Origin: Capsulimonadaceae bacterium
GTDB taxonomy: Bacteria; Armatimonadota; Armatimonadia; Armatimonadales; Capsulimonadaceae
Assembly (NCBI GenBank): GCA_031292625.1
Contig: JARLGU010000019.1
Location: 1-64,000 of the forward strand
Reading direction: 5' to 3'
DNA: 64,000 nt
Under the pieces are notes generated by a model, which saw only the letters and a program-made list of their open reading frames with translations, had not been told where the DNA came from and made no database searches. Positions within the stretch are counted from its first letter, which is position 1. Every line of letters starts with the position of its first letter. Position numbers and translations under genes: made by a program. This document shows positions 8,157-17,567 of this stretch, in pieces.

Positions 8157-9821
8157 ATGAGCGGCACGAAAATACAATCAGCACCGCGTTTGTCGCGGCG
8201 GGATCTTCTGGCTGCAGGGGCTGGCGCGATTGTCTTAGCCTCAACCAGAGCGTTTGCGGGTACGCCTCTGACGTCCGGCCCCTCCGTCGCGCGCATCGAG
8301 CGCATCAACGGCATTCCGACCTTCATTGTCGATGGTCAGCCGTTTCTAATCAACGGCTCGCACCTAAACTCGTGGCAAGCGTTCCGTCAAGATAGCACGA
8401 CGGTTGAGTTTTTCGACTGGTGCCAGCGAGTCAACTGTACAGCCGTCGGGATGGAGCTGTACTGGGGGATTGTGGAGCCAAGTGAGGGCGTCTACGATTT
8501 CACGTCGCTGGACTGGCTGATCAAGCAATCCGAAGCGCGAGATCTCAAGCTTGTTCTTCAGTTATACAACAGCAATGTGTGCGGCACACTGGGGAACAAT
8601 CCCGATCCGCCTGCGCATCCGGTTTCTGTTCCTAAGTACATCCTGGACGCTCCCGATAAATATCAGCGAATCGTTCTGCAGCCAGATTGCCAAAAGCTGT
8701 ACGTTGCAGGCGGACCGCCGATGTGTCCTAACGACCCGCGAACTCTTCAGCGAGAGCACTTGTATATGACGGCGCTTGCCCGCTACCTGCGCGAACACGA
8801 CAAGAACCGCACGGTTATTCTGGCTCAGGTAAACAACGAGTACATGTACCGTGTCTTCAAGGGTGAGAACGCCGCAGGATTCGATTGGACGAGAGTGCCG
8901 GATGCGCGCGGTGTTCGCTGCATCTGTCCCTATTGCAACGCCAAGTGGAACGCGGGATATGGCGGGAACTGCTACGAGTTCATGTATGACAGCTTTGCGG
9001 ACTATACGCGCGTCCTCAGCGACGTCTTTCGCGCCGTGTATCCGTTGCCGCTCTACCTTAACAGCCCGACCTTACAACCGGCTCAGGTTCGCACATTTCT
9101 CGATCGTTGCCCGAACATCGCGATCGTGGGGGCCGACGGCATCGACGATCCGCACGAACCCAACGATATGTCGGCGGCTCAGGTGGGGCGAAATATTGCG
9201 TTTGCGGCCGAGATGCCTACCGAGCATCCGCGCACGGATTTCTATATCGATGTCCTGCCGTATTACCTCGCGATCGGCCGCCTGGGAGTCGGACACTTGC
9301 TTTGGGACGCCCTGCCGCCCCATCGTGTAGCCGATGACGTAGACAAGAGCCGCCGCTACGAGCAGGCCCTGTATCCGCTCAAATATGCCCAATCGCTGAT
9401 CGCTCGCTATCGCGGGACGCCGCAGCTTTCCGCTTGGTATGCGCTGCGAGACTTCGAGAGCGACTATCCGCAAAGCACGTTCGTTCGCGAGGGGGCAATG
9501 ACGAGGATCGAGAGCCTTTCGAATAGGGCCTATGTCCACGATATTCAGATTGGCGGCCGAGTGATCAGCGTCCGCGCCAGCGAGGCGGGCGTCGCGATCG
9601 CGCCGTCGGAAAATGTGCTGGTGATCGGAACGCCGCGTGCGAGCATCGACCTCAAGGGCGTTCGCGTCGCCAGCGTCGAGAACGGGCAGTATATCGGCGA
9701 CGTGTGGCGTTCGATCGGATCGTATCCGTTTGAAGCGCGCGCCGACGGGATCAGGCTCGATATCCGTGAGCCAGGGGTCCTACGAGTGCTAATCCAAGGA
9801 GGCGGCGCCGCCGCTCGGTGA
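8157..9821 (+). CDS. Tat-exported GH35/GH42-like glycosidase, paralogue 2
   Basis: A 554-aa paralogue of the preceding gene, with Tat signal LSRRDLLAAGAGAIVLASTRAFA and probable cleavage after AFA. Likely acid/base is Glu228 (AQVNNEYM) and candidate nucleophile Glu352 (AFAAEMP). It starts 11 bp after the previous stop. The segment GPSVARIERINGIPTFIVDG and the C-terminal 130 residues are almost the same in both copies. That points to recent duplication or gene conversion, while the middle has drifted and may give a different specificity. Confidence 0.8.
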   Translation: MSGTKIQSAPRLSRRDLLAAGAGAIVLASTRAFAGTPLTSGPSVARIERINGIPTFIVDGQPFLINGSHLNSWQAFRQDSTTVEFFDWCQRVNCTAVGMELYWGIVEPSEGVYDFTSLDWLIKQSEARDLKLVLQLYNSNVCGTLGNNPDPPAHPVSVPKYILDAPDKYQRIVLQPDCQKLYVAGGPPMCPNDPRTLQREHLYMTALARYLREHDKNRTVILAQVNNEYMYRVFKGENAAGFDWTRVPDARGVRCICPYCNAKWNAGYGGNCYEFMYDSFADYTRVLSDVFRAVYPLPLYLNSPTLQPAQVRTFLDRCPNIAIVGADGIDDPHEPNDMSAAQVGRNIAFAAEMPTEHPRTDFYIDVLPYYLAIGRLGVGHLLWDALPPHRVADDVDKSRRYEQALYPLKYAQSLIARYRGTPQLSAWYALRDFESDYPQSTFVREGAMTRIESLSNRAYVHDIQIGGRVISVRASEAGVAIAPSENVLVIGTPRASIDLKGVRVASVENGQYIGDVWRSIGSYPFEARADGIRLDIREPGVLRVLIQGGGAAAR

Positions 9822-11440
9822 TATTTATGGACGAACAAATGAGAACGAAACTTGAGGCGCCTGGGATTACCCGGCGCGATCTTCTACGCGCCGCACTGGG
9901 CGCGGCCGCATTTGCCGGCATTGCGCAGTTTACGGGCAGGGACGCGATGGCGGATATTGACAGCGCCACGGCAGGCGCGCGCAGCCGGATCGCTGTTTTG
10001 AACGGCTGCCCGACACTTCTGGTCGACGACGTCCCGCTTCTAATCGCGGGCTCGCAGATCGATGGGCGCAGCGTTTATCACAATGACGATTGCATAACGT
10101 TCTTCGATGGTCTCGCGGAAATGAATGCGACCGTGATTGGGATCTCGATACCGTGGGACAGTGTCGAGGTTGCCGAAGGACGGTACGATTTTTCTACCGT
10201 CGATTGGTTCATCCGGCAGGCCGAGCAGCGCGGGCTGAAGGTGATCTTCAACCTTGCAAACACGAACATCTGCGGAAAGGTGCAGGAAGGATCCGATGCC
10301 CGTGCGATCTATCACTACGTTCCGGCTTACATCCGTTCCGCGCCCGATGATTATCAACGCGTCGTGTTCTCGCCTGGCCTGACGCCGCAGGGGGGAGCGC
10401 CGCCAATGTGTCCGAACGATCCGCGCACCCTCGAACGGGAGCGCCTTTATGTGGAGCGCTTGGCGAAATATCTGCAATCTCGCGATACCCATGCGACCGT
10501 CGTGATGCTGCAGCTCGAAAATTCGGCCAACTATACCGCTTGGGAGGCTCCCGGCCCGAATAGGCCCGCTGATGAGCGTTGCCGCTGCCGTTATTGCGAC
10601 GCCAAATGGGCGTCGGCGACGTATGCCAACGGCCAGGCGTTCATGACCAGGAGCTTTGCGGATTATGTCGAAGTGCTCGCAAAGGCGGTCACGGATAGTC
10701 ATCCGCTGCCGGTTTTCGTGAACAACTGGTCTGCGGAAGCGGCCCGGATTATCCTCGACGCCGCGCCGCATATCTCGCTTGTCTCTGGCCATCTGCTCGA
10801 TCCGCATGAGCCAAACGGCATTAGTACCCTCTCCGTAGGGCGCAACATGCTCTTCGCCTCAGAGGCTTGGACGCATATGCCGAGTGTTCGATTCTATCTC
10901 GACGCGTTGCCGTTCTATACCCTGGCCGCGCGCCCTGGCTTAGGGCTGACTCTCTGGGATCCGGGCGGCGAGAAGTCGATCGTCTATGACGGCGATTTGG
11001 TATCGAGGCTCTCTGACGCGCTCTATCCTGTCAAAAATGCCCAGTGTCTGATCGCCGCGCACAGAGGCACTAGCCGCCTTGCCGCCTGGAGCGTGCTTCG
11101 CGATCAAACCTGGCAGGTCGCGAGCCCTATGAACGTCGTCGAGAACGGCAATACGCGGACCGTGCGCAACGAAACCATTGAGGTTGCGCTTGGCGACGCC
11201 GTTCTACGCATTTCTGGGAGCGCGACCGGTTATGCCGTCCGCCCCACTGCCGGAGAGCTTTTCCTGTGTCTATCATCCGGGCATGTTGTCGTCCGAGGCA
11301 AGCCGGTCGCATCGGCTGCTAGAGGCAGCTTTGAGGGCAACAGGTGGATCGCAGGTTCTCCCATTTCCTTCGTGAAGCAAGGGGATGGATATGTGATCGA
11401 CACGCAGAGCCCAGCCGTGATCCGGATCGTTCTTTCGTAG
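9818..11440 (+). CDS. Tat-exported GH35/GH42-like protein, paralogue 3, acid/base residue lost
   Basis: A 540-aa diverged third copy with Tat signal ITRRDLLRAALGAAAFAG. The start is uncertain: GTG 9818 overlaps the previous stop by 4 nt, ATG 9827 follows in frame, and AAGGAGG lies 15 nt before the GTG. The barrel features are kept (EGRYDFSTVDWFIRQAEQRGLKVIFNLANTNICG), as is the candidate nucleophile (Glu349, LFASEAW). At the place of the acid/base NNEY, however, the sequence reads LENSAN, so Ser236 replaces the catalytic Glu. It may be a non-catalytic sugar-binding protein or use a different mechanism. Retention in the operon with an intact frame argues for a function. Confidence 0.78.
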   Translation: MIFMDEQMRTKLEAPGITRRDLLRAALGAAAFAGIAQFTGRDAMADIDSATAGARSRIAVLNGCPTLLVDDVPLLIAGSQIDGRSVYHNDDCITFFDGLAEMNATVIGISIPWDSVEVAEGRYDFSTVDWFIRQAEQRGLKVIFNLANTNICGKVQEGSDARAIYHYVPAYIRSAPDDYQRVVFSPGLTPQGGAPPMCPNDPRTLERERLYVERLAKYLQSRDTHATVVMLQLENSANYTAWEAPGPNRPADERCRCRYCDAKWASATYANGQAFMTRSFADYVEVLAKAVTDSHPLPVFVNNWSAEAARIILDAAPHISLVSGHLLDPHEPNGISTLSVGRNMLFASEAWTHMPSVRFYLDALPFYTLAARPGLGLTLWDPGGEKSIVYDGDLVSRLSDALYPVKNAQCLIAAHRGTSRLAAWSVLRDQTWQVASPMNVVENGNTRTVRNETIEVALGDAVLRISGSATGYAVRPTAGELFLCLSSGHVVVRGKPVASAARGSFEGNRWIAGSPISFVKQGDGYVIDTQSPAVIRIVLS

Positions 11441-11480
11441 GGGAATCAAGGGAATCGCGAGTGCGATCCCAACAGACAAG

Positions 11481-13472
11481 ATGGCGATAATATCTACCAA
11501 GACAACAAAAACAGACAATATCGGAAAGACAATCGAAAGCTTTCCCCGCACGAAGCTGGCTATTTGGCGATCGGTGTTGATCGGGGCGCTGCTTATACCG
11601 CTTAATGTCCTTTGGGTGACCATATCGGAAGTTCGCTGGTACAACCTGGACGGCACCTGTCTGCCGCTCTTCATCGAACCGGTCTTCTTCCTCTTCCTGC
11701 TCGTGCTGGCGAACATGGCGTACAAGCGCCTTGCAAAGCAGCCTGACGCTGGGTTGCGGCAGGAAGAGATGTTGATCGTCTACATCATGCTCGTCACATC
11801 GTGCGCCTTTTGCGGACACGACACCCTGCAGAACCTGTTCGGCTGCATCACGCATCCATTCTGGTTCGCCAACGCGAGCAATCGCTGGCAGCAGCTCTTT
11901 CTTCACTATCTGCCAAGCTGGCTCTACGTCAATGACAGCACCGCTCTCACCGGATGGTACAACGGCGGCGTCAACATCTATTCCGCCGATGCCCACCGCT
12001 ACTTGGCGCCGTGGATTGTGCCGCTGGCTGCGTGGGGAGTGCTGTTTCTGACGCTCTACGGGATGTACCTGTGCATCACGATACTCATTCGCCGGGCGTG
12101 GGTCGAAAGCGAGAAGCTCTCGTTCCCGATCGTTCAGCTCCCACTGGCGATGACGGCCGAGAATGCGCCGGCGGCCTTTTTCGGAAACCGCGTCATGTGG
12201 GCGGGGTTCCTCGTCGCGGCGACGATTTCAACGCTGAACGGCATTCACACATTGACCCCATCCGTGCCGCAGCTCAATGTCAAGCTATTCGACATACAGC
12301 CCTATTTCACGACGCCGCCATGGAACTCGATCGGAATGACGAATACGTCGTTCTATCCGTTTATGATCGGTCTAGCCTACTTCATGCCGCTGGATCTGTC
12401 GCTTTCGTGTTGGTCGTTCTATCTGTTCGCCAAGGCGTTTCGCATCTACGGCGCGGCAAACGGCTACTTCTCGGGAGCGCAAGGCTTTCCGTTCTTCGGC
12501 GAGCAGGCGACGGGAGCATGGCTCGGCATTGCGCTCATGCTGCTGTACTCAAGCCGGCACTACTGGAAGGGCGTTCTCATCAGCGCGTGGCAGGGGCTAA
12601 GCGCGGACGATCCGGCGGAGGCAGTGCGATACCGGTTTGCCATGGGCGGATTGGTCGCGGGGACGATTGTGCTGAGCGTGTTTACGGCCTTGATCGGAAT
12701 GAGCATTTGGGTCGGAGTCGGGCTCTTCGCGATCATATTTTTGCTCGGCTTTGTCATAACCCGTGTTCGCGCCGAGTTCGGCTGCCCGCATGAGATCTCC
12801 TGGTGCAATCCATGCCAGATCCTTGTCGGAGTGTTCGGAACGCAGGCAATCGGGCCGCAGAACCTGACGCTTCTTTCGGCGCTCTATTGGTTCAACCGGT
12901 GTTACCGCAACCACCCCATGCCGAATCAACTTGAAGCGTTTAAGATGCTGGACAACAAGCGCGTCACGTTCGGTTCGACAATCGCGGTTCTGGTCCTGTC
13001 CGCGTTCCTGGCGCTTGGAGTGACATACTGGGCCAATCTTCACGTAACTTACGCCGCAGGCGCCGCGGCGCAGGCGGTTGGCTATAAGGGCTTTGTCGGC
13101 AAGGAGACGTTCGACCGGCTGGGCAGTTGGCTCACGATGACCACGCCTCCCGCAAGCCGCGGCATGTACTATATGGTGGGCGGCTTCGTATTCGCGGTCG
13201 TTCTCCTCATCATGCGAAACACCCTGGAGTGGTGGCCGCTGCATCCAACGGGCTACGCGCTGGCGCTTTCGTTTGCGATGGAGTATTTCTGGCTCCCCGT
13301 CTTTATCGCGTGGTTCGTCAAGTTCGTCGTAATGCGTTACGGCGGTGCGAAGCTTTACCGCGCCACGATCCCCTTTTTCCTTGGCCTCATTTTGGGCGAC
13401 TACACGGTCGGTTCTCTCTGGTCGCTCACCGGATGCCTGGGAGGATTTCTCACTTACAAAATCTACATCTAA
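11481..13472 (+). CDS. Large polytopic membrane protein (DUF6785/DUF6784-like)
   Basis: A 663-aa integral membrane protein with roughly a dozen hydrophobic helices (for example LLIPLNVLWVTISEV, PVFFLFLLVLANMAY, WGVLFLTLYGMYLCITILI, FFLGLILGDYTVGSLWSL). Layout and motifs (EEMLIVYIMLVTSCAFCGHDTLQN, VESEKLSFPIVQLPLAMT, GLGDY-like GLILGDYTVGS) resemble DUF6785/DUF6784 proteins of Armatimonadota and Planctomycetota, which recall oligopeptide-transporter-like carriers. Its place between exported glycosidases and cytoplasmic sugar enzymes makes it the likely importer of the released oligosaccharide (inference). No strong ribosome-binding site precedes the ATG at 11481. Confidence 0.75.
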   Translation: MAIISTKTTKTDNIGKTIESFPRTKLAIWRSVLIGALLIPLNVLWVTISEVRWYNLDGTCLPLFIEPVFFLFLLVLANMAYKRLAKQPDAGLRQEEMLIVYIMLVTSCAFCGHDTLQNLFGCITHPFWFANASNRWQQLFLHYLPSWLYVNDSTALTGWYNGGVNIYSADAHRYLAPWIVPLAAWGVLFLTLYGMYLCITILIRRAWVESEKLSFPIVQLPLAMTAENAPAAFFGNRVMWAGFLVAATISTLNGIHTLTPSVPQLNVKLFDIQPYFTTPPWNSIGMTNTSFYPFMIGLAYFMPLDLSLSCWSFYLFAKAFRIYGAANGYFSGAQGFPFFGEQATGAWLGIALMLLYSSRHYWKGVLISAWQGLSADDPAEAVRYRFAMGGLVAGTIVLSVFTALIGMSIWVGVGLFAIIFLLGFVITRVRAEFGCPHEISWCNPCQILVGVFGTQAIGPQNLTLLSALYWFNRCYRNHPMPNQLEAFKMLDNKRVTFGSTIAVLVLSAFLALGVTYWANLHVTYAAGAAAQAVGYKGFVGKETFDRLGSWLTMTTPPASRGMYYMVGGFVFAVVLLIMRNTLEWWPLHPTGYALALSFAMEYFWLPVFIAWFVKFVVMRYGGAKLYRATIPFFLGLILGDYTVGSLWSLTGCLGGFLTYKIYI

Positions 13473-13502
13473 ACGCCATTTCGGCGGATGAAAGGAAACA
13501 CT

Positions 13503-14552
13503 ATGCCAAAGCATTTGGTAGCAGTTGCGCCCAGAACAACGGCGCTCAAGAATTATGAGGACCGCGAAATGCGCTCCGACGAGGTCAAGATCCAAATCGA
13601 ATACGCCTCGCCCAAACACGGAACGGAGCTTGCGGCCTTTCGAGGCGAGAGCCCCCATATCGCCGACCACTACGACGAGGAATGGCACGCATTTCTGCCC
13701 CGGGAAGACAAGGCGGGCGATCCGTTCGATGGGCACTGGGTTTTAGGCAATCAGTTCGTCGGCACGATCGTCGAGGCTGGTTCGGACGCGAAGGGCTTTT
13801 CGATCGGCGAGCGGGTGTGCGGCTACGGCGGAATCGCCGAGACTCATATCTCGTCGATCAATGACTTGCTAAAAATGCCTGAGTCCATGTCCTGGCAGAA
13901 CGCCGTCTGCTATGATCCTGCGCAATTCGCCCTCGGCGGCGTGCGCGACGGCGGGGTAAAGCTCGGCGACACCGTGGCCGTAATCGGCCTGGGCGCTATC
14001 GGGCAAGTGGCGGCTCAGTTTGCCCGTCTGGCCGGCGCCAGCTACGTCGCCGTCATCGACCCCATCGAGAAGCGGCGCGCGTGCGCTCTTGCGGCGGGAG
14101 CCAATGCGGCGTTCGATCCGACGGCGGTCGATGCGGGGCTCGAACTAAAAAAGGCGACGGGGAAGCGCGGAGTGGATGTCATTATCGAAACAAGCGCGAG
14201 CGAGGCGGCTCTTCAAGCGGCCCTTCGCGGCCTCATCTTTAGCGGCACGATCGCTTTTGTCGGCTGGGCCCGTCCCTTCCGCAGCGGTTTGGATTTGGGA
14301 CGCGAGGCGCATTTCAACAACGCCAATATCGTATTCACCCGCGCGGTAAGCACGCCGCTTCGAGAGCATCCGCGGTGGACGTTTGAGCGGATCTGCCAGA
14401 CATGCTGGCAAATCCTTTCGGACGGCAGAATCGACTGCAAAGATATTATCGATCCCGTGATCCCGTTTGCAAACGCGGCAGGAGCATACGAGGAGTATGT
14501 GGATCGGCATCCCGACCGAAGCATCAAGCTGGGGTTCTCGTTCGAAAAGTAG
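13503..14552 (+). CDS. MDR-family (alcohol dehydrogenase-like) oxidoreductase
   Basis: A 349-aa NAD(P)-dependent medium-chain dehydrogenase. The N-terminal GroES-like domain has GNQFVGTIVEAGSDAKGFSIGERVCGYGGIAETH. The Rossmann fold has AVIGLGAIGQVAAQFARLAGASYVAVIDP. The usual zinc-ligand set of alcohol dehydrogenases is not obvious, so it may be zinc-independent or act on a sugar/polyol. AAAGGA lies 6 nt before the ATG at 13503; an upstream in-frame ATG at 13488 has no site. Probably oxidises a sugar or sugar acid released by the operon's glycosidases. Confidence 0.82.
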   Translation: MPKHLVAVAPRTTALKNYEDREMRSDEVKIQIEYASPKHGTELAAFRGESPHIADHYDEEWHAFLPREDKAGDPFDGHWVLGNQFVGTIVEAGSDAKGFSIGERVCGYGGIAETHISSINDLLKMPESMSWQNAVCYDPAQFALGGVRDGGVKLGDTVAVIGLGAIGQVAAQFARLAGASYVAVIDPIEKRRACALAAGANAAFDPTAVDAGLELKKATGKRGVDVIIETSASEAALQAALRGLIFSGTIAFVGWARPFRSGLDLGREAHFNNANIVFTRAVSTPLREHPRWTFERICQTCWQILSDGRIDCKDIIDPVIPFANAAGAYEEYVDRHPDRSIKLGFSFEK

Positions 14553-14566
14553 ACTGGACAATACAT

Positions 14567-15355
14567 ATGAAACAATCATTCACCTGGTGGTCGTTCGCAG
14601 GCCGGGGCATCGGCGACGACGATTTGCTCGCGGGGGCTCGGAAGATCGGCTATGAAGGAGTCGAACTCCTTCCCCCTGCGCTCTTTGAACGGGCGCGCGA
14701 CTACGGTTTTACGATCGCCAGCCATGGCGGACACGAATCGATCGAGGCCGGGTTCAACAACCCGGCCGATCATGACCGGATCGTTCGCGAGATTGAGGCG
14801 AACCTTAAACTGGCTGTGAAATTCGGCATCCCGAACCTGATCGTCTTTAGCGGAAACCGGCGGATTGGGCAGAGCGATGCCGAGGGAGCGCGTGTTGTAG
14901 CCGAAGGCGTCCGCCGAATCGTCCGCGCCGCGGAAGAGGCTGGCGTGACGCTCGTCATGGAACTGCTCAATAGCAAGGTCGATCATCCGGGCTATCAGTG
15001 CGACCATTCGAGCTGGCTTATGCCCATCATCGACGAGATCGATTCGCCGAAGTTCAAGGCGCTCTACGATGTCTATCACATGCAGATCATGGAAGGCGAT
15101 CTGGTGCGCACATTTGAGGCCAACGTGGCCAGAATCGCGCATGTTCACACCGCGGGCAATCCGGGCAGGAACGAGCTGGTCGGGACAAAGCAGGAAATCT
15201 TCTATCCCGCCGTCTTTCGTGGAATAGCAACATCGGGCTACGACGGCTTCGTTTGCCACGAACTTATTCCCACCGGGAGTCCGCTGGACGCCTTGCGCGA
15301 GGCATATGAGCTGTGCCGTGAAGCCGCCAAGCAGGCCCTTGCATCGGGCGCCTGA
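14567..15355 (+). CDS. Hydroxypyruvate isomerase-like TIM-barrel protein
   Basis: 262 aa of the xylose isomerase-like/Hyi superfamily, which interconverts small keto- and aldo-sugars. Family marks are ASHGGHESIEAGFNNPADHDR, VTLVMELLNSKVDHPGYQCD (metal/catalytic Glu), YDVYHMQIMEGDL, HVHTAGNPGRNEL and GFVCHELIP (second Glu). The start at 14567 follows the dehydrogenase stop by 14 bp; the frame is open further upstream inside the dehydrogenase but that part is not coding-like. The pairing with an oxidoreductase suggests the pair handles one sugar derivative. Confidence 0.82.
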   Translation: MKQSFTWWSFAGRGIGDDDLLAGARKIGYEGVELLPPALFERARDYGFTIASHGGHESIEAGFNNPADHDRIVREIEANLKLAVKFGIPNLIVFSGNRRIGQSDAEGARVVAEGVRRIVRAAEEAGVTLVMELLNSKVDHPGYQCDHSSWLMPIIDEIDSPKFKALYDVYHMQIMEGDLVRTFEANVARIAHVHTAGNPGRNELVGTKQEIFYPAVFRGIATSGYDGFVCHELIPTGSPLDALREAYELCREAAKQALASGA

Positions 15356-15406
15356 GCGGGCGGATTCGTTTGCGATCAAATCCAATTTGTGAATGGACCG
15401 AGAAAT

Positions 15407-17518
15407 ATGACGGAAGTAAAAACAGTACACATCATCTTCAATGCTCATATCGACCCGATCTGGCTTTGGCCGTGGCAGAGCGGGCTCGACGAAACCTTGG
15501 CGACCTGCCGGAGCGCTTGTGACAGGCTGGATAGACACCCTGACCTGACGTTCAGCCGAGGAGAAGCATGGGTCTACCAGCAGGTCGAAAGGCTCGCCCC
15601 CGAGTTGTTCGCGCGAATCAAGAGCCATATCGAAGCGGGTCGCTGGGAGATCGTCGGGGGCTGGTGGATTCAGCCGGACTGCAATCAGCCGAGCGGATTT
15701 GCCCTCGAAAGGCAGATTTCGGTCGGGAAGGACTATTTCCAGAGCCGCTTCAACCTCTTCCCTCGAATTGCCTACAACGTAGATACGTTTGGACACTCCG
15801 CCGCCCTGCCTGGAATAATGCGCGAGGCCGGGCAGGACCAATACGTGATGATGCGGCCCGAGCAGCATGAGATGGCCTTGCCGTCGAATCTGTTCCGGTG
15901 GCGCGGCTACGAAGGCAGCCCGGAGGTCGTTACCTACAGAATTCCCGGCGGCTATGCAAACGGGCCGCACGATAATGTCGACCGGATTCAGCAAGTGGCC
16001 GACGCGATCGATCCGCGAATCGGCCACGGCATGCTCTTTACCGGCATAGGCGATCATGGCGGCGGCCCGACCGAAACGGCCATTGCCTGGTACCGCGAGC
16101 ACTGGAACGATTTTCCTGGCATTCGCCTGGAGTTCTCGACCCCGTCGCGATTCTTCGATGCCATATGGGCAAAAAAAGAGTCGCTGCCGCTGGTCACGGG
16201 CGAACTGCAGCAACACGCGATCGGCTGCTATAGCGTCCACCGTCCGATAAAGACGTCCTTGCGCCATGCCGAGCATCTCGTTGCTCAGGCGGACCTCGCC
16301 CTGCGCCGCGAGCAAGATCTTCTGCCCAAGGGCTCGGCGGCTTCTATCGAAGAGAGCTGGAAGAAGATCGCCTTCTGTCAGTTCCACGACACATTGGGCG
16401 GCACGTGCCTGCCGTCGGCTTATGCACAGCCGATCGCACAGCTCGGCTTCGCGGCAAGCGTCGCGGACGATCTGCTCCAGAACGCGCTTCGCCTCAAGAT
16501 GCGTGCGTTGCCCGACGATACGCACCAGCGGATCGTGCTCTACAATGCGTCGGATCGCCTCTTCGACGGCCCGGTTCAGCATTCGCCGTGGATGGATTGG
16601 AAACGGTGGCAACCTGGCTGGCGCCTGGTCGACGAGAGCGGGCATCGCGTCGCTGTGCAAACGATGGACAGCGAGGCTGTCGTCGACATATCGCCGCAGC
16701 TTCTATTTTGGGCAAAGGTCGAAGCCGGCAAAATGCAGGTGCTCCGCATCGTGGAGAGTGACGACGCTTCGCCGTCCAAGGACGCGACGGAACATCTCGC
16801 ATTTCCAGGAGATGGGATTGTCCTTCCCGGCGGGGTGCGCCTTGAAGCCCCGGCGCTCGAACTCATCGATGACCGCTCGGACACGTGGTCGCATGGTATC
16901 GACCGGTACAACGCCGCAATCGAAGCGACCGCATCGTGGTCGGACCCAGTAGGTGTCGACAATGGACCGCTCATGTCTTCGTGGACGCGGCGGGGGCAGA
17001 TCGGCAAGAGCGAGCTGACGGCGGAGTGGCGCACCTACAAGGGTCATTTCGAGGAACTCAGGCTCACTGTCGAGTGGGTTGAGCATCACAAGCTGCTCAA
17101 ATTAACCGTGCCGTTTCCCGCCGGAGTGACGAGGCGTACGGACGGGATCGTCACCGGCTGGCTGCATCGTCCGCTCGATGGGCGGGAATTGCCTGTGCGT
17201 GACGGGGTGATCTTTGAAGGGGCGGCTGGCAAACTCGGCATTGCGTGTCCGGATGTGTACGCTTTGGATGCGACTGCGGAGCGGGCTCGTTTCACGTTGC
17301 TTCGCTCGCCAATCCTTGCGCATCACGATCCGCACGGCGTCGAGGCGCCCAGAAGGACCTTCTCCGACCGCGGCGAGCATACATTCACGTTCCGCTTCTT
17401 CGGCGGCGGCAGCGTCACGTCGGATCTGATTGACGATCATGCCTATCAAATCCAGCGCCCGCTGATCGCTGCAGACCTCACGCGGGGAATGACCTTCCGG
17501 CGGGGAGAGATCGGCTGA
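15407..17518 (+). CDS. GH38 alpha-mannosidase-like hydrolase (703 aa)
   Basis: A GH38-type zinc glycosidase without a signal peptide. Zinc ligands His14 and Asp16 lie in NAHIDPIWLWPW. The nucleophile Asp126 lies in YNVDTFGHSAALPG. GIGDHGGGP and FCQFHDTLGGTC (His327/Asp328) complete the site. The C-terminal beta-sandwich is present but shorter than in typical GH38 proteins of 850-1050 aa. I chose the ATG at 15407 (in-frame GTG at 15389). It is followed by a second, full-length GH38 gene, so two cytoplasmic mannosidase-like enzymes of different size finish this operon. Imported oligosaccharides are the likely substrates. Confidence 0.85.
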   Translation: MTEVKTVHIIFNAHIDPIWLWPWQSGLDETLATCRSACDRLDRHPDLTFSRGEAWVYQQVERLAPELFARIKSHIEAGRWEIVGGWWIQPDCNQPSGFALERQISVGKDYFQSRFNLFPRIAYNVDTFGHSAALPGIMREAGQDQYVMMRPEQHEMALPSNLFRWRGYEGSPEVVTYRIPGGYANGPHDNVDRIQQVADAIDPRIGHGMLFTGIGDHGGGPTETAIAWYREHWNDFPGIRLEFSTPSRFFDAIWAKKESLPLVTGELQQHAIGCYSVHRPIKTSLRHAEHLVAQADLALRREQDLLPKGSAASIEESWKKIAFCQFHDTLGGTCLPSAYAQPIAQLGFAASVADDLLQNALRLKMRALPDDTHQRIVLYNASDRLFDGPVQHSPWMDWKRWQPGWRLVDESGHRVAVQTMDSEAVVDISPQLLFWAKVEAGKMQVLRIVESDDASPSKDATEHLAFPGDGIVLPGGVRLEAPALELIDDRSDTWSHGIDRYNAAIEATASWSDPVGVDNGPLMSSWTRRGQIGKSELTAEWRTYKGHFEELRLTVEWVEHHKLLKLTVPFPAGVTRRTDGIVTGWLHRPLDGRELPVRDGVIFEGAAGKLGIACPDVYALDATAERARFTLLRSPILAHHDPHGVEAPRRTFSDRGEHTFTFRFFGGGSVTSDLIDDHAYQIQRPLIAADLTRGMTFRRGEIG

Positions 17519-17567
17519 TAGAAGCTCAAGGTCCGCGCCGGCTAGAACATGTAGGAAAAACGAGAGT

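Noticed and set aside
6710-8326. A 538-codon open frame on the minus strand
   Set aside because: Antisense shadow of the first GH35/42-like gene; similar shadows appear under its paralogue, as expected from sequence duplication.
14576-16660. A 694-codon open frame on the minus strand
   Set aside because: It lies antisense to the isomerase and GH38 genes, which have clear motifs; its composition is that of a shadow of GC-rich coding DNA and it has no family features.
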